Assembly (NCBI GenBank): GCA_001298545.1
Contig: LJCX01000001.1
Location: 186,001-250,000 of the forward strand
Source of the DNA: Actinobacteria bacterium OV320
Lineage (GTDB): Bacteria > Actinomycetota > Actinomycetes > Streptomycetales > Streptomycetaceae
Reading direction: 5' to 3'
DNA: 64,000 bases
Below are positions 10,892 through 19,477 of this stretch, piece after piece. The notes under the pieces were generated by a model. It was not told the DNA's origin and ran no database searches. It was given only the letters and a program-made list of their open reading frames with translations. Within the stretch, counting starts at the first letter, position 1, and the number at the start of each line of letters is the position of its first letter. The position numbers were made by a program, and so were the translations under genes.

Positions 10892-11821
10892 TCAGCCTCC
10901 GAGGCGGTGTGCGAGCTGGAGCAGATCCGCCAGGTGCAGGACCCGTCCGTTGAATCCTGGAAGGGGGACATGGAGCGGCCGGGTCCAGTGGGCGGGGATT
11001 GCCTCCAGCCCGTAGTACGCCCCCGCGAGGCCACCGGTCACCGCGGCGACGGTGTCCGTGTCACCGCCGAGGTCGATCGCCGCGCGTATCGCGTCTTCGA
11101 AGCCGGTGGTGGTGCGCAGGGCCCACACGGCGGAGCCGAGGCAGGGCCAGACGGCACCGTTGAACTCGGTCGCCTGATCGGGGTGCCAGTCCGGCGCGAG
11201 GACTGCCGCGTAACGGCCGCGGTGGTCGGGGTGGACGAGAGCCAGGATGTCCGGGAGCGCGGTGAGGGGGTCGTCGTCCTCGAACGTGACGCGGATGAGT
11301 TCGTGGAGGATCGCGGTGCCTTCCCAGGCCGCGCGGTCACCGTGGGTGAGGGCGGCGATGCGGCGGGCTGCGTCCATGGTGGCTTCTTGGCCGGCGGCCG
11401 CGAAGTGGACCGCGGAGGTCGATGCCCGCATCAAGGAGCCGTTTCCCGCTGCTCGTTGGTTGACCTGGAAATGGATCGCGGCGGCGAGGTCCCAGGGCAT
11501 GCCGTTGGTGAGGACGTCTTCGGTCTGCAAGCCGATGTCCTTCGGTTCTGATGCTGCCCACCGCTGGAAGCGGGCGAAGACGTCCGGCAGATCCAGTCCG
11601 CCCCGCTCCAGCAGCGACTCCGCGACCAGGACGGCCATCTGCGTGTCGTCGGTGGCCTCGCCGGGGTCCCAGCCACCGCCTCCGCACATCTCGCCACCGG
11701 CACCGGGCGCGGGAAAGCGCGCGGAGAAGGCTCCCTGGGGACCGAACTCGAAGGGACCGCCCAGAGCGTCACCCACCGCTGAGCCGACGACCGCGCCGGC
11801 GGCCCGCTGAATCCGCTTCAT
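10892..11821 (-). CDS. ADP-ribosylglycohydrolase family protein
   Basis: 309 residues, about the usual DraG/ARH length. The two metal-binding signatures of the fold are present: ATDDTQMA near residue 56 and DLGGDTDTVAAVTGGLAGAYYG near residue 245, which hold the di-magnesium (or manganese) cluster that cleaves ADP-ribose from protein side chains or small molecules. The start MKRIQRAAGAVVGSAVGDALG is the standard N-terminal helix of the family. The target is unknown, and no ADP-ribosyltransferase gene is adjacent. Probably cytoplasmic and monocistronic. Confidence 0.9.
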   Translation of the reverse strand: MKRIQRAAGAVVGSAVGDALGGPFEFGPQGAFSARFPAPGAGGEMCGGGGWDPGEATDDTQMAVLVAESLLERGGLDLPDVFARFQRWAASEPKDIGLQTEDVLTNGMPWDLAAAIHFQVNQRAAGNGSLMRASTSAVHFAAAGQEATMDAARRIAALTHGDRAAWEGTAILHELIRVTFEDDDPLTALPDILALVHPDHRGRYAAVLAPDWHPDQATEFNGAVWPCLGSAVWALRTTTGFEDAIRAAIDLGGDTDTVAAVTGGLAGAYYGLEAIPAHWTRPLHVPLPGFNGRVLHLADLLQLAHRLGG

Positions 11822-12108
11822 TCGCGCAGGCTATCCGTGCCACTTGGGACTTGCGCTGGTGGACTGCCCACGGACTGAAGCGCATGGCAAGGTCTTCGAC
11901 GCACCGGAACCGTGGCGAGCGACACGATCGGTCGGGCAGCTCCTGGAAGGACACGTCGGGCGTAGGCCGGAGGGAGGTGGACGGTGAGGCGGCGGAAGCG
12001 TCCGTCGTCGGTGGTGCCGACCGGGGGGTGTAGCCGAACCGGGCGCGGGTCTCGAAGAGAGGTGAGCACCCCTGCCAGGTGCCGTACCCGCATGCGACAC
12101 TGCTGCAC

Positions 12109-12759
12109 ATGTTCGGAGTCATCGACCTTCCCACCTACCTGGCAGGACTCGTCCTGATAGTCCTCCTTCCAGGGCCCAACTCTCTGTACGTCCTGTCCGT
12201 CGCCGCGCGGCGCGGGGTACGGGCCGGGTACACGGCCTCGGCCGGCGTGTGGTGCGGGGACACCGTGCTGATGACTCTCTCCGCGGCCGGGGTGGCCTCG
12301 CTGCTCCAGGCCAATGCCGTGCTCTTCGGGATCGTGAGGTACGCGGGCGCCGGCTATCTGACCTGGCTGGCCGTCGGGATGCTGCGGGCAGCCTGGGGGA
12401 TCTGGCGGACGCGCCGTGAGCGGGTGCTCGTCGAGGACGGCCCCGCCGCCGTCTCCGTCGAACGGCCCTTCCGGCGGGCGCTGGTGGTCAGCCTGTTCAA
12501 CCCCAAGGCGATCCTGTTCTTTGTCGCCTTCTTCGTGCAGTTCGTCGACCCGGGGTACGCCTACCCGGCGCTCTCCTTCGTCGTCCTGGGCGTGTTGGCC
12601 CAGCTCGCCAGTGTGCTGTACCTCAGCGCCCTGATCTTCGGCGGCACCCGGCTGGCCGGCGCCTTCCGGCGCCGCAAGCGGCTGACGGCGGGGGCCACCT
12701 CGGCGGCCGGCGTGCTGTTCCTCGGGTTCGCGGTGAAGCTCTCCCTCGCCAGCGCCTGA
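12109..12759 (+). CDS. leuE: LysE/RhtB-family amino-acid exporter, LeuE-like
   Basis: 216 residues from the ATG at 12109; a GTG at 12079 would add ten residues, but MFGVIDLPTYLAGL is the normal family start. The LysE signature (LIVLLPGPNSLYVLSVAARRG) follows the first helix, and about six hydrophobic segments complete a small inner-membrane exporter. It resembles the leucine efflux protein LeuE, which exports leucine and similar hydrophobic amino acids. The 287 bp upstream (11822-12108) show no gene; a purine-rich AGAGGTGAG at 12057-12065 may be the ribosome site for the longer form. Its 3' end overlaps the converging MFS gene. Confidence 0.85.
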   Translation: MFGVIDLPTYLAGLVLIVLLPGPNSLYVLSVAARRGVRAGYTASAGVWCGDTVLMTLSAAGVASLLQANAVLFGIVRYAGAGYLTWLAVGMLRAAWGIWRTRRERVLVEDGPAAVSVERPFRRALVVSLFNPKAILFFVAFFVQFVDPGYAYPALSFVVLGVLAQLASVLYLSALIFGGTRLAGAFRRRKRLTAGATSAAGVLFLGFAVKLSLASA

Positions 12760-14297
12760 CCTTGAAGGCGCCGTAGCCGTACAACACCTGAGGTCGCGCG
12801 CGGCCCGGGCGTTCGTGCGACGTGCGGGCCGTGCCGGTGCCCCTGTCCGCGACCGGCGCGTACACGCAGCGGCCGTTCCTGCCCGGGCTGGCGGGTGTGG
12901 ACGGTGGCGGGTTGCGAGGCGCGGGCCACGACGAAGAGGAACAGTCCGCAGCCCGCCACGAGCAGCCATCCTGGACGCGACGCGGCGGCGAGGCCGGTGG
13001 GGCCGGAGCCCGCGACCAGGCCCCCGGCGAGGGCGATACCGACCGCCGCGCCGACCTGGCGCGCGGTGGAGGTGATCGCCCCTGCCACGCCGGCCCGGGA
13101 GAGCGGCAGACCGCTGACCGCGGTGTTGGTGAGAGGGGCGTTGGCGAAGCCGAACCCGACGCCGATCAGCAGCTGGGCGAGGAGGATCAGCGGCACGCTC
13201 GTGTGCTGGTCCAGATGCGTCAGGCACAGACCGCCGGCCGTGAGGAAAGTGCCCGCGAGGATCAGCGGACGCCGCGGTCCGAGGCGTCCGACCAGGACTC
13301 CGGACCAGGGCGCGCACAGGGTGGCCCCGAGTGCCATGGGCAGGGTCGCGGCGCCGCTCGCGAGCGGTGTCCAGCCCCGCGTGTGCTGGAGGTAGAGGGT
13401 GTTGAGCAGCAGACTCACGTTCAGCGCGACGAACACCGCCATGGCGCCGAGCACCGCCGTGGCGAACGGCGGCCGGCGGAAGAGACCGAGGTCCATCAAG
13501 GGTTCACCACGGCGCAGCTCGACCAGGACGAACCCTGCCGTCGCCGCCGCGATCAGCGCGTAGCCGGTGAGCGCCACGGGCGAGGCCCAGCCGATGCCGG
13601 GCCCTTCTATGAGGACGCCGACGAGGAGGCCGAGTACCACGGTGAGGAGCACCTGGCCGGGCAGGTCGAGGCGCCGGGCGCGCTCCGCGCGGGACTCCGG
13701 CACGAACACGGCGACCAGGACGAGGGCGGCGAGGACCACCGGCGCGTTGATCCAGAACACCGAACGCCAGCCGAACGCCGCGATGAGCCCCCCGCCGGTG
13801 ACCGGGCCCGCCGCCATGCTGAGCCCGAAGACCGACGCCCACACGCCGATCGCCCGGGCCCGTTCCCGCGGGTCGGGCATCGCGTTCACCACGATCGCCA
13901 GGGCCACCGGGCTCAGCATGGAGGCCCCGACGCCCTGAACGGCCCGGGCGGCAATCAGCAGGCCGAGGGACGGGGCGAGGGCGCAGGCGAGGGAGGCCAG
14001 GCCGAAGACGAGCAGTCCGCACTGGAAGACGCGGCGGCGTCCGAAGCGGTCCGCGAGGGCGCCGGAGACGATGAGGAGGCCGGCCAGGACCACGGTGTAG
14101 GCGTTGACGACCCACTCCAGACCGCGGGTGCCCACGTCGAGGCCGTGCCCGATCTCGGGCAGGCCCACGTTGACGATGGTGGTGTCCACACCCACCAGGA
14201 ACATGCTGAGCGCGCAGACGGTCAGTACCGTCCAGCGCCTGCGCGCGCTGAGCGGGGAGGGCGGGGAGGGCGGAGCGGCCAGGGATGTCGTGCGCAC
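12561..14297 (-). CDS. DHA2-type 14-helix MFS drug exporter
   Basis: 578 codons. Residues about 20-470 form a 14-helix drug:proton antiporter with the motif-A loop GALADRFGRRRVF, the motif-C helix GVWASVFGLSMAAGPVTGGG and the DHA2 motif LDVGTRGLEWVVNAY. The last 100 residues are Arg/Pro/Gly-rich, unlike a transporter, and lie antisense to the 3' part of leuE. The original stop was probably lost by a frameshift near 12850-12880. It is divergent from the XRE-cupin regulator at 14393 across a perfect palindrome, which strongly suggests local control of this exporter. Substrate unknown. Confidence 0.85.
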   Translation of the reverse strand: MRTTSLAAPPSPPSPLSARRRWTVLTVCALSMFLVGVDTTIVNVGLPEIGHGLDVGTRGLEWVVNAYTVVLAGLLIVSGALADRFGRRRVFQCGLLVFGLASLACALAPSLGLLIAARAVQGVGASMLSPVALAIVVNAMPDPRERARAIGVWASVFGLSMAAGPVTGGGLIAAFGWRSVFWINAPVVLAALVLVAVFVPESRAERARRLDLPGQVLLTVVLGLLVGVLIEGPGIGWASPVALTGYALIAAATAGFVLVELRRGEPLMDLGLFRRPPFATAVLGAMAVFVALNVSLLLNTLYLQHTRGWTPLASGAATLPMALGATLCAPWSGVLVGRLGPRRPLILAGTFLTAGGLCLTHLDQHTSVPLILLAQLLIGVGFGFANAPLTNTAVSGLPLSRAGVAGAITSTARQVGAAVGIALAGGLVAGSGPTGLAAASRPGWLLVAGCGLFLFVVARASQPATVHTRQPGQERPLRVRAGRGQGHRHGPHVARTPGPRATSGVVRLRRLQGQALARESFTANPRNSTPAAEVAPAVSRLRRRKAPASRVPPKIRALRYSTLASWANTPRTTKESAG

Positions 14298-14365
14298 GGG
14301 AGGTCCCCCTTCAACGGGATCGGCTGCCGCCCAGGCTCGGACCGGGGGAGGGTCCGGGCCCAGGA

Positions 14366-14386
14366 ATTTTGCGAAGACCGCAAAAT
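14366..14386. promoter_or_regulatory. Perfect palindrome between MFS exporter and XRE-cupin regulator
   Basis: ATTTTGCG, a 5-bp spacer and CGCAAAAT form 8-bp perfect arms in an AT-rich patch of otherwise GC-rich DNA. It ends 6 bp before the regulator ATG at 14393 and lies 69 bp upstream of the divergent MFS start. Position and symmetry fit an operator bound by the XRE regulator to control itself and the exporter. Confidence 0.7.
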
Positions 14387-14392
14387 GGCCGC

Positions 14393-14971
14393 ATGGACGC
14401 CGACCTCGCGGAACTCCTCGACAGCATCGGGCCCCGGCTGCGCGCCCTGCGGCGCGACCGTGGCATCACCCTCGAAACCCTGTCGACGGACACCGGAATC
14501 TCCGTGAGCACGCTGTCGCGCCTGGAGTCGGGCCGACGGCGCCCGACCCTCGATCTCCTCATCCCGCTCGCCCGGGCCCACCGCGTCGCGCTGGACCAAC
14601 TGGTGACGGCCCCGGCCACCGGTGATCCGCGGGTCCATCTGAGGCCTCGAAGCCGGGAGCGCGGAAGCGTCCTCGTCCCGCTGACGCAGTACCCGGGCCG
14701 GGTCCAGGTCTTCAAGCAGGTGCTCTCGCACCGCGAACCGCGGCTGGTCACCCACTCCGGCTACGAATGGCTCTACGTGCTCGCCGGCCGGCTCCGCCTC
14801 ATCCTGGGGGAGCGCGAGATCACTCTCCGTCCGGGCGAGGTGGCCGAGTTCGACACCGGTGAACCCCACTGGTTCGGCCCCGCCGACGCCGAAGCGGTCG
14901 AAATCCTGCACCTGTTCGGCCCCCACGGCGACCAGGCCGTCGTCCGGACCTGCCCGACAGCGAACGACTGA
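14393..14971 (+). CDS. XRE-family HTH regulator with C-terminal cupin
   Basis: 192 residues from the ATG at 14393. Residues about 10-65 are an XRE/lambda-repressor helix-turn-helix (LRALRRDRGITLETL, TGISVSTLSRLESGRRRPTL). Residues about 110-185 are a small cupin (HSGYEWLYVLAGRLRLILGE, LRPGEVAEFDTGEPHW) expected to bind a small ligand. An upstream in-frame ATG at 14285 would start inside the divergent MFS gene, with no ribosome site. The palindrome at 14366-14386 sits almost at the start codon, so the message may be leaderless or nearly so, and the protein probably represses itself. The 253 bp after the gene contain only a 17-codon ORF (15002-15055) without clear support. Confidence 0.85.
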   Translation: MDADLAELLDSIGPRLRALRRDRGITLETLSTDTGISVSTLSRLESGRRRPTLDLLIPLARAHRVALDQLVTAPATGDPRVHLRPRSRERGSVLVPLTQYPGRVQVFKQVLSHREPRLVTHSGYEWLYVLAGRLRLILGEREITLRPGEVAEFDTGEPHWFGPADAEAVEILHLFGPHGDQAVVRTCPTAND

Positions 14972-15224
14972 GGGGTGGCGAAGAGTGGGCCGACTGCGCC
15001 GGATGATCGCGTTCCGCGTGCGCGAGGACGACGGCGTGCTGCGCTTGAGCACGTGAACATTGCCTCGGTCGAGGCGTGCCTTCCTTGCCCTGGTGAAGCC
15101 GCCGGGGTCGCATCCGGAGCGGCCGGGCTCCGGGAGCCCGAGGTCGAAGGGCGATGAGTCTCGCAGCGGTCGCCGGTCTGTATTTCCAGGACGCGATCAA
15201 CCGCACTCGATCGAGGAGAACATC

Positions 15225-15803
15225 ATGACCGCCACCTACACCTTCGACGTCTTTTCCAGCCTCGACGGCTTCGGCGCCGCCAGTGGCGACTGGACCGGCT
15301 ACTGGGGCAAGCAAGGCCCCGAGCTTCTCGACCACCGACTCGACCTGTACGCCGAGGAGCAGCGGATGGTCTTCGGGGCCAACACCTATCGGGCGTTCGC
15401 CCGGATGCTGGCTGCGAGCACCGAGGAGTCCGAGGTGCGTGACCCATGGGTCACGCGGATGAGGAGCCTGCCGGCGACGGTGGTGTCGACCACGCTGGAA
15501 GGACCCCTCGACTGGCCGGACGCGAACATCCTGAGCGGCGACGCCGTCGACGTCGTCGCCCGGCTCAAGGAGGAGTCCGAGGTGCCGTTGCGCTCGCACG
15601 GCAGCCTGTCGATGAACCGGGCGCTGATGGCCGCCGGGCTCGTGGACCGCGTCCAGGTGACACTCTTCCCCGTGATCACCGGTCGGACCGGGCTGGACCC
15701 GATCTTCCAGGGTGCGGCCGACTTCGACCTCGAGCTGATCGAGCACCGGACGCTCGACGGCCACACCCAGGAACTCGTCTACCGGCCCGCCCTGCACGTC
15801 TGA
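15225..15803 (+). CDS. Dihydrofolate reductase-like (RibD C-terminal) protein
   Basis: 192 residues from the ATG at 15225, preceded by GAGGAGA. The RibD_C/DHFR-like fold is recognised from TYTFDVFSSLDGF at the N-terminus, RMVFGANTYRAFARML, and the conserved C-terminal GSLSMNRALMAAGLVDRVQ / FPVITGRTGLDPIF. Such stand-alone proteins bind NADPH and are annotated as reductases of unknown substrate; this one need not take part in folate or riboflavin synthesis. A longer frame from 15060 lacks a ribosome site. Imperfect inverted repeats at about 15818-15880 between this gene and the converging SDR may terminate both. Confidence 0.85.
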   Translation: MTATYTFDVFSSLDGFGAASGDWTGYWGKQGPELLDHRLDLYAEEQRMVFGANTYRAFARMLAASTEESEVRDPWVTRMRSLPATVVSTTLEGPLDWPDANILSGDAVDVVARLKEESEVPLRSHGSLSMNRALMAAGLVDRVQVTLFPVITGRTGLDPIFQGAADFDLELIEHRTLDGHTQELVYRPALHV

Positions 15804-15887
15804 GCCACGCACGACGACCAGGGCCGGTCGGCGGAAAGCCGCACTGTCCTTTCCCGGCGACGTGCGCCGACCGCCGGGCCCGCGTCG

Positions 15888-16682
15888 TCAGGGCAGGATC
15901 GAGTCGATGTATCCGCCGTCGACCCGCAGCGCCCCGCCCGTCGTGGCCGAAGCCTGGTCGGAGCTGAGGTAGACGACCATGTGGGCGATCTCCTCGGGCT
16001 CGATCAGCCGTTGCAGGAGGGACTGCGGGCGGTGCTCCCGCATGAATGCGCGCTGGGCCTCGTCCCAGGGCAGGTCGCGGTCGACGAGTTCGTGGACGAA
16101 GTCCTCGATCCCGCCGGTGTGGGTGGGGCCGGCGATGACCGAGTTGACCGTCACCCCCGTGCCCGCCGCCTGTTTCGCGAAGCCGCGGCCGACGGCGAGG
16201 AGCGCGGTCTTGGACATGCCGTAGTGGATCATCTCGGCCGGGATGACGACCGCCGAGTCGCTGGCGATGTACTGGATCCGGCCCCAGCCGCGCTCCGTCA
16301 TGCCCGGAAGGTACAGCCGGGTCAGCCGTACGGCGGCCAGCACGTTCACCTCGAAGTAGCGCCGCCACTCCTCGTCGCTGATCTCGAGGGGGTCGGCGGA
16401 GCCGAAGATGCCGAGGTTGTTGACGAGGATGTCCACCTCCGGCAGCGCCTCCAGGACGCGCTGTGCGCCCTCCTCGTTCGCCACGTCGGCGGCCACGGGC
16501 ACAAAGAAGGCCCCAGGCACCTCCGCCGCCAGTCGCGCCACGGCCTCCGCGACCCGCTGCTCGTCTCGGCCGTTCACCCCTACCCGGGCGCCGGAGCGCG
16601 CGAGCCCGGCGGCGATCGCGGCGCCGATGCCCTGCGTCGAGCCCGTCACCAGGGCGGTGCGTCCCGTCAGATCGATCTGCAT
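15888..16682 (-). CDS. Classical short-chain dehydrogenase/reductase
   Basis: 264 residues from the ATG at 16682, with an AGGGA ribosome site. Classical SDR motifs are all present: TGSTQGIGAAIA (nucleotide binding), VNNLGIFG (NNAG-type), IASDSA (catalytic Ser region) and YGMSKTALL (YxxxK). The C-terminal GGALRVDGGYIDSIL closes the fold. Nothing nearby identifies the substrate. The gene is monocistronic; its 466-bp upstream region is shared with the divergent conservon. Confidence 0.9.
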   Translation of the reverse strand: MQIDLTGRTALVTGSTQGIGAAIAAGLARSGARVGVNGRDEQRVAEAVARLAAEVPGAFFVPVAADVANEEGAQRVLEALPEVDILVNNLGIFGSADPLEISDEEWRRYFEVNVLAAVRLTRLYLPGMTERGWGRIQYIASDSAVVIPAEMIHYGMSKTALLAVGRGFAKQAAGTGVTVNSVIAGPTHTGGIEDFVHELVDRDLPWDEAQRAFMREHRPQSLLQRLIEPEEIAHMVVYLSSDQASATTGGALRVDGGYIDSILP

Positions 16683-17012
16683 GTGGAACCAGTCCCTTTG
16701 TGCGTCTGTCCGTCCGTCCTGCGTGCCGGTACCTCTGCCGTCACCGTCAGCCTGGCGGCAGGGCGACCGGCTCGCCACTCCGGCCGATGCCGACGGCCTC
16801 GGCTGCGTCTGCCCACTCGGCGACGGGGGACACGGGGCACGTGCCTCGTCGTCAACGCTGTCGGCGTGGATCGCGGTTCGGCCCCCGGGCCGCACAACTC
16901 GCACAGCCCGCACAAAGAATCTCTGGTCAGCCGGGGGAGGAAGCCGTCGAGCCGGATCGTCCCGCGCCGACATCCGGCACCAATTGATGGCGAGTTTGCG
17001 AACTGTGCTGGT

Positions 17013-17049
17013 CGAACACTGTTCGGGGTGATCGAAACTCTCGTATAGT
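17013..17049 (+). promoter_or_regulatory. Putative conservon promoter with overlapping palindrome
   Basis: A -10 like hexamer TATAGT (17044-17049) lies 16 bp after TTCGGG (17022-17027). CGAAC-ACT-GTTCG (17013-17025), a perfect 5-bp-arm palindrome, overlaps the -35 position. It faces cvnA, about 100 bp before its ATG. Elsewhere in 16683-17010 I see no gene or strong structure. Confidence 0.45.
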
Positions 17050-17148
17050 GACGCCCGGTTGATCACCGACTACAGACTTCTGTGCACTATCTGCCCCTTA
17101 GGACAAACAAGGGTCGCGTTCCCGAGCGGCCACCCGAGGACCTGAGCG

Positions 17149-18729
17149 ATGACCGCGCCCGCCCCTTCCGGCGACCGATCCACCATCCGTTCGCTGCTGC
17201 CCCTACCCCTGTTGACCGCTGCCCTGTCCGCCCTTGCCGTCGTATGGGCCGTCACGTCCGTACCCGAGTCGGCACAGGCGCTCGTGGGCTGCGGCGGCGC
17301 CATCGCCGCGGTACTGCTGTGCGTGGCCGTCACCGCGGCCGTACACGCGCGACGCGCCGCGCGCTCCGTACGTGTCGCGCTGCGGACGGCGACCGCCGAG
17401 GCCGAGCGGGTCGCCCAGGAGCGCGACCTCCAGGCGGAACGATGGCGCCGCGAACACCAACGGCACACCGACGCCACCGCACACGAACGAGCCCGGCTCG
17501 CCGAGGAGTTCACCAGGGAACGCGCCCTGCGCGCCCAGGAGTCCGAGACCGAACGGGTCCGGCTCGCGGCCGAGGTCCGCCGGCTCTCCGAGCAACTCGA
17601 CCGCGCCGTGGGCGACCGCGACACCGCGATCGCCGCGACGGCCAACGCGGCGGCCCGGATGCAGGCGCTGGCCACCGGCACCCTGGCCGACCTGCGGACG
17701 ATGGAGGAGCGGCACAGCGACGAGGAGGTCCTCGCCGACCTGCTGCACCTCGACCACCGCACCGCCCAGGCCGGCCGGCTCGCCGACTCCGTCGCCGTCC
17801 TCACCGGGGCGCGTTCGGGACGCCGTTGGGCGCGACCCATCTCCATGGAGTCCGTTCTGCGCGGCGCCATGGGCCGGATCAGCGGCTACCAGCGCATCCG
17901 CCTGCACTCCGTCAGTGACACCGCGGTGGCCGGACACGCGGCCGAGGGCGTGATGCACGCGCTCGCCGAAGTGCTGGACAACGCCGCCAACTTCTCGCCT
18001 CCCAACGCCGAGGTGCACGTCTACGTCGAGGAAGTGCCGGCCGGCGCCATCGTCTCGGTGGAGGACAGCGGGCTCGTCATGAGCGACGTCCAGCTGCGCC
18101 GCGCGGAACAGGCCGTCTCCGGCGACGCGGGCGGACTCGGCGGACTCACCGGCACCCGGCTCGGCCTCGCCGTGGTGGGACGCCTCTCGCGCAAGCACGG
18201 CATGAAGGTGTCCTTCCGGCCCTCCGCGCGGGGCGGCACCGGGGTGCTCATGCTCATCCCCCAGGACATCCTCACCGCGGCACCGTCCCCCGTACGACAT
18301 CCGGCGGACCCGCCCGCGCGCAGCACCCCGGCGCGCGCCCCGCAGCCGGACCTCGGCGCGCCCGCTCCCGCCGAAGCCGCCACGCCCCCGGAGCAGGTCC
18401 CGCCGCAGGAGACCGGCGCCGACGCCCCGCACCCCGGCGACGGGCTGCCCAAGCGCCGACGCGGCCGCACCCTGGCTGCCGCCGAGAGCGCACGCGCCGC
18501 CGCCCAGAGCGCCGAGCGCCGCACGGACCCGCCCGAGGACATCCGCGTCCGCGCCAACCGCTTCGGCGCCTTCCGCCAGGCGGTGCGCGCCGCCGGCCCG
18601 GCGGAACGCACGGGCGGGCACCCGCTGCCGGCCATCCCCGACGACTCGCACACCACGCCGTCCCCGCAGACCGGGGCGGCGCCCGGCAGTCCCACCCCCT
18701 CGCACCCGGAAGGCGACACCACCTCATGA
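17149..18729 (+). CDS. cvnA: Conservon sensor-kinase-like protein CvnA
   Basis: 526 residues. Two membrane helices near the N-terminus (about 20-65) are followed by a coiled coil rich in Arg/Glu (about 70-165), a dimerisation segment with the LLHLDHRTAQAGRLADS motif, and a HATPase_c domain (N box EVLDNAANFSPP, VEDSGLVMSD, TRLGLAVVGRLSRKHG). The C-terminal 150 residues are Pro/Ala-rich and disordered. CvnA proteins are thought to sense a signal at the membrane and act through a small GTPase module and not a response regulator; none is encoded here. The stop codon overlaps the cvnB start (ATGA). Confidence 0.9.
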   Translation: MTAPAPSGDRSTIRSLLPLPLLTAALSALAVVWAVTSVPESAQALVGCGGAIAAVLLCVAVTAAVHARRAARSVRVALRTATAEAERVAQERDLQAERWRREHQRHTDATAHERARLAEEFTRERALRAQESETERVRLAAEVRRLSEQLDRAVGDRDTAIAATANAAARMQALATGTLADLRTMEERHSDEEVLADLLHLDHRTAQAGRLADSVAVLTGARSGRRWARPISMESVLRGAMGRISGYQRIRLHSVSDTAVAGHAAEGVMHALAEVLDNAANFSPPNAEVHVYVEEVPAGAIVSVEDSGLVMSDVQLRRAEQAVSGDAGGLGGLTGTRLGLAVVGRLSRKHGMKVSFRPSARGGTGVLMLIPQDILTAAPSPVRHPADPPARSTPARAPQPDLGAPAPAEAATPPEQVPPQETGADAPHPGDGLPKRRRGRTLAAAESARAAAQSAERRTDPPEDIRVRANRFGAFRQAVRAAGPAERTGGHPLPAIPDDSHTTPSPQTGAAPGSPTPSHPEGDTTS

Positions 18730-19133
18730 CCGGCACGACGACCGCCGACGAGAAGCTCACCTGGCTCATAGAAGGACTTCTCGAGCGCACCCCGGGGGCC
18801 CGGCACGCCCTCGTGCTCTCCCGTGACGGGCTGAAGCTGTGCCGTACCCCGGAACTGACGGTCGACCAGGCCGACCAGCTCGCCGCCATCGCCGCCGGCA
18901 TCCAGTCGCTCTCGCACGGCGCCTCGGTCGAGTTCGGCGACGGCAGCGGAGGCGTGCGTTCCTCGATGACCGAGTTCTACGGCGGAACGCTGTTCATCGT
19001 CGAGGCCGGTGAAGGCGCGCACCTCGCCGTGGTCACCACGGAGGAGGCCGAACCCGGACTCGTCGGGCACAACATGAGCGAGCTGGTGGAACAGCTCGGC
19101 GAGCACCTGACGGCACCGCCTCGCACGGCGTGA
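18726..19133 (+). CDS. cvnB: Conservon roadblock/LC7 protein CvnB
   Basis: 135 residues forming a single roadblock/LC7 (MglB-like) domain: ERTPGARHALVLSRDGLKL, then a helix QADQLAAIAAGIQSL and the central strand FYGGTLFIVEAGEGAHLAVV. By analogy with MglB it would dimerise and act on the CvnD GTPase. It overlaps cvnA by 4 bp and cvnC by 4 bp, so the proteins are translationally coupled. Confidence 0.9.
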   Translation: MTGTTTADEKLTWLIEGLLERTPGARHALVLSRDGLKLCRTPELTVDQADQLAAIAAGIQSLSHGASVEFGDGSGGVRSSMTEFYGGTLFIVEAGEGAHLAVVTTEEAEPGLVGHNMSELVEQLGEHLTAPPRTA

Positions 19134-19477
19134 GGCGCCCAGGCAGGGACGACGCCCCCGACCGGCTCTACACCCTCACCGGGGGACGCAGCCGCTCGGG
19201 GCCCGACAGTCCCTTCGACCTGGTGACGCTGGTGGTGGCCGAGAGCGACCCCACCGTCGGGATGCAGTCCGAGCACGCGGCGGTCCTCAGGCTGACGCAG
19301 GCGCCCACCGCCGTGGTGGAGGTCGCCGCCGAACTGGGGCTTCCCGTGAGCATCACCAAGATCCTGCTGTCCGACCTGCTCGCCGCCGGCCGGGTCAGGG
19401 CCCGCCACCCCCGCAACTCCGCCCTTCCCGATCCCGACGTCTTGGAGCAGGTGCTCGTTGGACTCCGCAACCTCTGA
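19130..19477 (+). CDS. cvnC: Conservon DUF742 protein CvnC
   Basis: 115 residues, one DUF742 domain. The conserved RLYTLTGGRS start and a winged-helix-like C-terminal half (VVEVAAELGLPVSITKILLSDLLAAGRV) are visible. The biochemical role of CvnC is not settled; it always lies between the roadblock protein and the GTPase. The GTG start overlaps the cvnB stop, and the 3' end overlaps the TTG start of cvnD by 20 bp. Confidence 0.9.
   Translation: MRRPGRDDAPDRLYTLTGGRSRSGPDSPFDLVTLVVAESDPTVGMQSEHAAVLRLTQAPTAVVEVAAELGLPVSITKILLSDLLAAGRVRARHPRNSALPDPDVLEQVLVGLRNL

Noticed and set aside
12822..14507. Plus-strand open frame of 561 codons opposite the MFS gene
   Set aside because: Gln/Arg/Glu/His-rich sequence with no recognisable fold; it is the antisense of transmembrane helices.
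15002..15055. 17-codon ORF after the XRE-cupin gene
   Set aside because: No good ribosome site and no similarity; below what can be supported.
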